Part shown: piece by piece, positions 4,301-6,888 of the stretch
Position numbering within the stretch: position 1 is the stretch's first letter
Layout: every line of letters begins with the position of its first letter
DNA from: an uncultured Clostridia bacterium
GTDB lineage: Bacteria > Bacillota > Clostridia > Oscillospirales > Acutalibacteraceae
Direction of reading: 5' to 3'
Assembly: GCA_947302895.1 (NCBI GenBank)
Contig: CAMYWU010000081.1
Coordinates: forward strand, 1 to 6,888
DNA: 6,888 nucleotides
Translations under genes and position numbers: made by a program
Notes under the pieces: generated by a model
The model's database searches: none
What the model was told of the DNA's origin: nothing
The model's input: the letters and a program-made list of their open reading frames with translations, nothing else

Positions 4301-6888
4301 CCAGATAAGGTCGTACCAAGGAGTATTAGTTGGACCGGTCCAATAATGGTCAAACTTCCAATCAGGAGACTTCCCGCTGTCTCGGTTAATAGCAACCGTA
4401 TTAATTGAACTTTGTCCGCTTAATTCAAGAACAACGGGCATACCTGTTTTATGATAACCATCATACAGCAAAGCAATATCAGTCGGCCAGAAAAGGTTAT
4501 ATGTATTATCGCCAACTTTTGAATTACCTGCAAATGCAGTTGAACCTGCAGTAGAGCCTGAAGCATCGTAACTGCTCGGAGTTTTCTGAGCTAAAATATT
4601 TGAATAGCCGCCTGTACAAACGCTTTCATAATGATAGCCTTTTCTTTCAGTTGAACCTGTGTTAATCTTATTTGTTTCAGTTTCAACATCATAGCTTTCA
4701 AGATTTGCGCGAACATAGGTTCTTGCTTCATCGGCAATATCTTCAATACATACTGTTTCATAAAGAGCTGCAGCGTCAACCGCTCTGTTATAAACACGAA
4801 TATCGTCTATAACGTTGTAGCTGTCAGTTGTCCAGTATGCATTACCCTTACCGAATCTGAGCTGACGGTTTGTGCTCAGGAAGTTAATCGGTCCGTAAGC
4901 CTGAGTTTGCATGGAATTATATCCCGAGGTAACATCCCTTGCGCTCTCGCCGTTAACAAATGCCTGGAAGTGATACTGGCTTCCGTCAGGAACGACATTA
5001 ATCTGAACATAATACCATGTATTAGCTTCAAAGCTGTAAATGCTTGCTATATCAACGTATCTCGGAGTTGAGCCTTCGCTCCAGCACCATTTAACAGTTC
5101 CGTCTTCAAGAAGTGTTAAATAGTTCTTGCCGTCGCCTGTTCCGCCTTCGCCGAATTCAAAGAGAACCGCATCGTTCTGCTTATAAGCGCCAACATTAAC
5201 CCAGCCTGATACAGCGAATGAAGCACCGCGCTTGCCGTTATAGGTTGTTGTGGTCTGCGGATTGTTATAAGTAACATTCGCTCTGCCGTCGATTGCTTCA
5301 TGGGTTCCTTCATTATACTGATAAATAAGATTATCGGTATACTCGCTTGCAACATCGCCTGCAGAGAGCGCTCTGCTTCTGAAGCGGATATTTGTGTATG
5401 TAGCCTGAACGCCTGTTACGCCGCAGGTATCAGTCCAACCCCATGCGGTATAGCTTATTACTCCGTTTTTATCGAAGCCGAGTGTTCCGATATTTGATGT
5501 AAACTGCTTAACGCCATCTTTATAGAGAGTGATATCTGTTCCGTTATAGGTTATGTCAAAATCATAATCGGTTGTGGTTGTAATATCGGTTGAGCCCTTC
5601 TTAACATATTCACTTCCGTTATTGATATAGAAATCACCGTTATCAAGGAAGCGAATCCAGTCCTTTGAATTAACACCGTTTGCTTCTGCACCTGATGTTA
5701 ATGCAAACAGGGGTGCGCCCCTCTTTGAAACAATGTTTGCGTTGAATGAAACTGTCCAGGATTTACCGGTATCAAACATATTCTTGATATCGCCGTCCTG
5801 AATAAACATTGTAGCGCCGTTTATTGCAACACAGTTACTCTGATAATGAACATATGAGTAGCCGCCCGTATTTGTCATAAGACAGAAATTATAGCCTGAA
5901 TCATCCTTAAATGTGTCGTAGTGCCAAGAATTATCTGCAGAAAACGCTCTGTCAAACACAAATCTTACATCATTCTGATCGGAAATTCCGTATTTTGCGA
6001 TAAGCGCATCATACTGTGTTTTGTTAATATGCATAATCGAACCGTGGCGAACAGAAAGATTTTCAAATCCGTTTAATCCGTCAACAGTTGTAATCGGGCT
6101 GCCGTTGTTCATATTTATAGAGCCGTCTGCAGCAGTGATTGCAGCTAAATTTGAACCTAAATTATAAATTGCAAATCTTCCTGCTGCGCTGAAACGGTCT
6201 GCAACAAGATAGTAGTTATTACCAATCTTATAAACCTGACAGCCTTCAATATTAGCGGTTTCAGAAGCTGTTGCACATTTACCGACATAGCTGTAATCTT
6301 CATTCAATTTGGATGATTTTGCAAGGCAAACGGTTGAAGCGCCTTCATCCTTATAGAACATATAATATGTTCCGTTCTGATATGTGATATCAGCGTCGAT
6401 ACAATCCTTGTTATTGTTCTGATAACAGGGGTTTGCAGGGTCGTCATACGGTCTGTAAAGCTGCTTTGGAAGTGAATACTTGCTCTGATCGAGAAGATCA
6501 CTTGTCATCATATAATACATATTTGTTGAATTATATCCGTCAGCAGCAAATGCAAAGTAAACCATATACTTTCCGCTGGCTTCATCATAGAATACCTGAG
6601 GAGCCCATGTTCTGTAAACCTGGTTGTTATTAAGTCCGCAAATCTGAGCGGTGTTAATATAGGTTTCATCGGTCCAGTTAACGAGATCAAGAGATCTCCA
6701 GAGAACCATCTGAGGCTGATTGCCCCACCAACCCATAGTTATACAGTCAAGGTCTGTTCCGATGATATAGTAATAATCATCTGCACCCTTGAATAAATAC
6801 GGGTCGCGAACATTAAGCGAACCGCCAAGCTGCTCAATTGCAGGCTTGTTATCGTATGTTGAAGTCATCCTTGCGTTCAAAATTTCTA
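1385..6888 (-). CDS. giant modular surface/secreted protein with GH43-like, LamG-like, FIVAR-like and B-repeat-like modules (5' end outside window)
   Basis: The frame is open to the right edge (codons GAA ATT TTG lead into the first complete part), with no signal peptide and no ribosome binding site near the TTG at 6880 or the ATG at 6868, so the true start lies beyond the window. Numbering from the TTG gives 1,831 residues. The modules are: GH43-like propeller (about 22-330), LamG-like 1 (331-515), LamG-like 2 (540-712), an unassigned aromatic-rich region (713-985), a repeat region of helical FIVAR-like and beta InlB B-repeat-like units with Cys/His knuckles (986-1515), and a C-terminal duplicated module (1516-1831). 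The plan suggests an exported protein that binds, and possibly cuts, arabinose- or xylose-containing polysaccharide; the substrate cannot be deduced. No LPxTG, dockerin or SLH motif is seen at the C-terminus, which ends AEACEAKFA. It is probably co-transcribed with the 51-residue ORF. No frameshift is seen. Confidence 0.9.
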   Translation of the reverse strand, partial: EILNARMTSTYDNKPAIEQLGGSLNVRDPYLFKGADDYYYIIGTDLDCITMGWWGNQPQMVLWRSLDLVNWTDETYINTAQICGLNNNQVYRTWAPQVFYDEASGKYMVYFAFAADGYNSTNMYYMMTSDLLDQSKYSLPKQLYRPYDDPANPCYQNNNKDCIDADITYQNGTYYMFYKDEGASTVCLAKSSKLNEDYSYVGKCATASETANIEGCQVYKIGNNYYLVADRFSAAGRFAIYNLGSNLAAITAADGSINMNNGSPITTVDGLNGFENLSVRHGSIMHINKTQYDALIAKYGISDQNDVRFVFDRAFSADNSWHYDTFKDDSGYNFCLMTNTGGYSYVHYQSNCVAINGATMFIQDGDIKNMFDTGKSWTVSFNANIVSKRGAPLFALTSGAEANGVNSKDWIRFLDNGDFYINNGSEYVKKGSTDITTTTDYDFDITYNGTDITLYKDGVKQFTSNIGTLGFDKNGVISYTAWGWTDTCGVTGVQATYTNIRFRSRALSAGDVASEYTDNLIYQYNEGTHEAIDGRANVTYNNPQTTTTYNGKRGASFAVSGWVNVGAYKQNDAVLFEFGEGGTGDGKNYLTLLEDGTVKWCWSEGSTPRYVDIASIYSFEANTWYYVQINVVPDGSQYHFQAFVNGESARDVTSGYNSMQTQAYGPINFLSTNRQLRFGKGNAYWTTDSYNVIDDIRVYNRAVDAAALYETVCIEDIADEARTYVRANLESYDVETETNKINTGSTERKGYHYESVCTGGYSNILAQKTPSSYDASGSTAGSTAFAGNSKVGDNTYNLFWPTDIALLYDGYHKTGMPVVLELSGQSSINTVAINRDSGKSPDWKFDHYWTGPTNTPWYDLIWREWPGSSYAYTTTFTGDYPNNSNGGRSSITDNNAHIGYDYGSEDYDLAFTPSNTRFFWNQCNYFGSGNTTTYYDYYDTMYARAWQNSEITIPNCTHYTYVVNYKPVFDILKASGATAVPNYPGNKSLKTVYSEIKDNEADYTSDSLNQFYVAAYKVLTSNPVEYSEAEYRADFLGTVNLAANEIKGAVTEFNKINLVAKASFESFDSTYATAEGIVNNNSADYTAASIEALQAALDDAEYYNNCDAETRANMSSDDYQTDINTKEAAITAAKNALVAKIVITYDRYSGEDVVVKFDPNTSAADVEAAAPALTAAHFGEGNTHYAYEWDKAFAAATANATYTETQVEVPHDWTYTYLDGENGGRHTSYCHVSGFEHSVVENCVYTSEHTAASGNTNGYTTYTCQYCGHQYVEYDTQNWTAYDTAVSAYDAKAAEADFEAHYTAASREAFAAEASSKLSKADTVSQSAIDNAVTALNNAVSGLAVQNYTITYKYWGVSTKETVELPYGASAEDVAAHAPENTAVNYNDDRHYTFAWETFAAVTADKTYNEQRTSTVHSYESVHTNASGDANGYTTYSCECGRSYVEYDTQDWTAYDTAVAAYDAKAAEEGFETKYTVSSREAFAAAASSKLTKADTISQAAINAATTALTSAIGNLEEIGPENAYNLTLENDIDVNFYLDNAYYAEQNATTVEISYITTVNDKDATRDTETYNVSELEQAGNGAYSKVTMNAAPAQIAEPYVITVKSGETVVDTITTSIQQYCQDIMAAPLSDQITQKDKDVAKALLNYGALADEYFGYAAVSKDVTGEDYEVAHTDDYKADVDAAYIRYVDGDTTKKRAVSKFTPGTDASGANITITSISYVALLDPEFRFYVSQENEVYAALTEVEVLEGDGLTAEMVKVDGKGNCVRVTGLKASDFGKTFKIRIGTATIEYNGYAYLYTVLRDESEAPTELKNLAKGVYRYAEACEAKFA
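1388..2335 (-). other. C-terminal duplicated module of the giant protein
   Basis: Residues about 1516-1831. Two diverged halves follow the same plan: a strand phrase (LTLENDIDVNFYLD at 1525-1538; VALLDPEFRFYVS at 1721-1733), a beta-rich middle, and a closing helix (DVAKALLNYGALADEYFGY at 1639-1657; NLAKGVYRYAEACEAKFA at 1814-1831). From memory, this kind of domain with an 'AxxNYGAxAQxYF' helix is common at the C-termini of secreted Ruminococcus-like proteins, with no defined function known to me. Because it ends the protein, and no other anchor is visible, a role in cell-surface retention or export is possible. Confidence 0.65.
2339..2638 (-). repeat. internal coding repeat, copy B (knuckle plus FIVAR-like module)
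   Basis: Encodes residues about 1415-1514 and is the partner of copy A. It carries NGYTTYSCECGRSYVEYDT and DWTAYDTAVAAYDAKAAE. It is one codon shorter at the knuckle: Cys-x-x-Cys in copy A has become Cys-x-Cys here. The high DNA similarity shows a fairly recent duplication or ongoing gene conversion. Confidence 0.85.
2858..3160 (-). repeat. internal coding repeat, copy A (knuckle plus FIVAR-like module)
   Basis: Encodes residues about 1241-1341. It matches copy B at 2339-2638 at both DNA and protein level; for example 2920-2979 and 2401-2460 agree at 55 of 60 bases by eye. The offset is 519-522 nt, i.e. 173-174 codons. Protein landmarks are NGYTTYTCQYCGHQYVEYDT and NWTAYDTAVSAYDAKAAE. Confidence 0.85.
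3926..4744 (-). other. unassigned aromatic-rich region of the giant protein
   Basis: Residues about 713-985. I recognise no family. The stretch is rich in Tyr, Trp, Asn, Asp and Thr and poor in Lys, with landmarks YNLFWPTDIALLYDG (794-808), PVVLELSGQSSINTVAINR (815-833), GYDYGSEDYDLAF (897-909) and YYDYYDTMYARAWQNSEI (932-949). It appears mostly beta with long loops, as in many carbohydrate-binding modules, but that is inference from composition only. Confidence 0.5.
4745..5890 (-). other. two LamG-like (concanavalin-type) beta-sandwich domains
   Basis: Residues about 331-515 and 540-712. The first has SWTVSFNANI, then a strand-rich stretch, and ends with TNIRFRSRALSAGDVASEY. The second has GASFAVSGWVNVGAY, TWYYVQINVVPDGSQYHF and the classic end IDDIRVYNRAVDAAALY. 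In this family the phrase '[IL]DD[IV]R[VI]YNRAL' marks the last strand of a LamG/Laminin_G_3 fold. Such modules usually bind carbohydrate or act as spacers in bacterial exoproteins. Domain edges are approximate. Confidence 0.72.
5891..6817 (-). other. GH43-like five-bladed propeller domain
   Basis: Residues about 22-330 of the giant protein (numbered from 6880). GH43 enzymes act on arabinans, arabinoxylans, xylo-oligosaccharides and related glycans using an Asp base, an Asp that tunes pKa, and a Glu acid. Candidates are Asp26 in NVRDPYLF, Asp162 in CIDADITYQNGTYYMFYKDE, and Glu212 in NIEGCQVYK. Other family landmarks are WRSLDLVNW (61-69), TWAPQVFYDEASGKYMVYF (91-109) and His279 in VRHGSI, which may be the residue near the central metal or water site. 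With all three acids present the domain could be active. A related clan such as GH32/GH68 is less likely given these motifs. Confidence 0.8.

Overview
The window looks like a chromosomal segment from an anaerobic gut-type member of the class Clostridia, probably Oscillospiraceae/Ruminococcaceae-like. The reasons are the Firmicutes gene order rpsF-ssb-rpsR, strong AAGGAGG-type ribosome binding sites, moderate base composition, and a very large modular surface or secreted protein of a style common in gut Clostridia. The genus cannot be read from the sequence.

Left part (1-1102, plus strand): a compact core operon encodes ribosomal protein S6 (rpsF), single-stranded DNA-binding protein (ssb) and ribosomal protein S18 (rpsR). 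It ends in a clear intrinsic terminator. The 5' leader of rpsF (1-53) can fold into a helix with a CCGA bulge that resembles the leader element bound by the S6:S18 dimer in other bacteria. This suggests feedback control of the operon by its own products, but the lower helix is short.

Middle (1057-1210): a short convergent intergenic region holds three separate inverted repeats. They are the rpsR terminator, a near-perfect 29-nt palindrome (14-nt arms around one base) with a GGGGTC/GACCCC core that is not a classical terminator, and a GC-rich hairpin that ends the minus-strand unit and may act in both directions.

Right part (1211-6888, minus strand): a two-gene unit. The first gene, truncated by the right edge of the window, encodes at least 1,830 residues. 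In order these are a glycoside hydrolase family 43-like beta-propeller with its acidic triad visible, two LamG-like (concanavalin-type) domains, an aromatic-rich region of no family I recognise, a repeat region of FIVAR-like helical modules alternating with InlB B-repeat-like modules and Cys/His knuckles, and a C-terminal region that appears to be an ancient tandem duplication of one module. No sortase, dockerin or SLH anchor is visible. The second gene begins 18 nt downstream, has a strong ribosome binding site, and encodes a 51-residue acidic peptide of unknown function. It is the most interesting small object in the window, because it appears to be a translated companion of the giant protein.

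The two units are unrelated in function: a conserved housekeeping operon abuts an accessory polysaccharide-targeting or surface locus.
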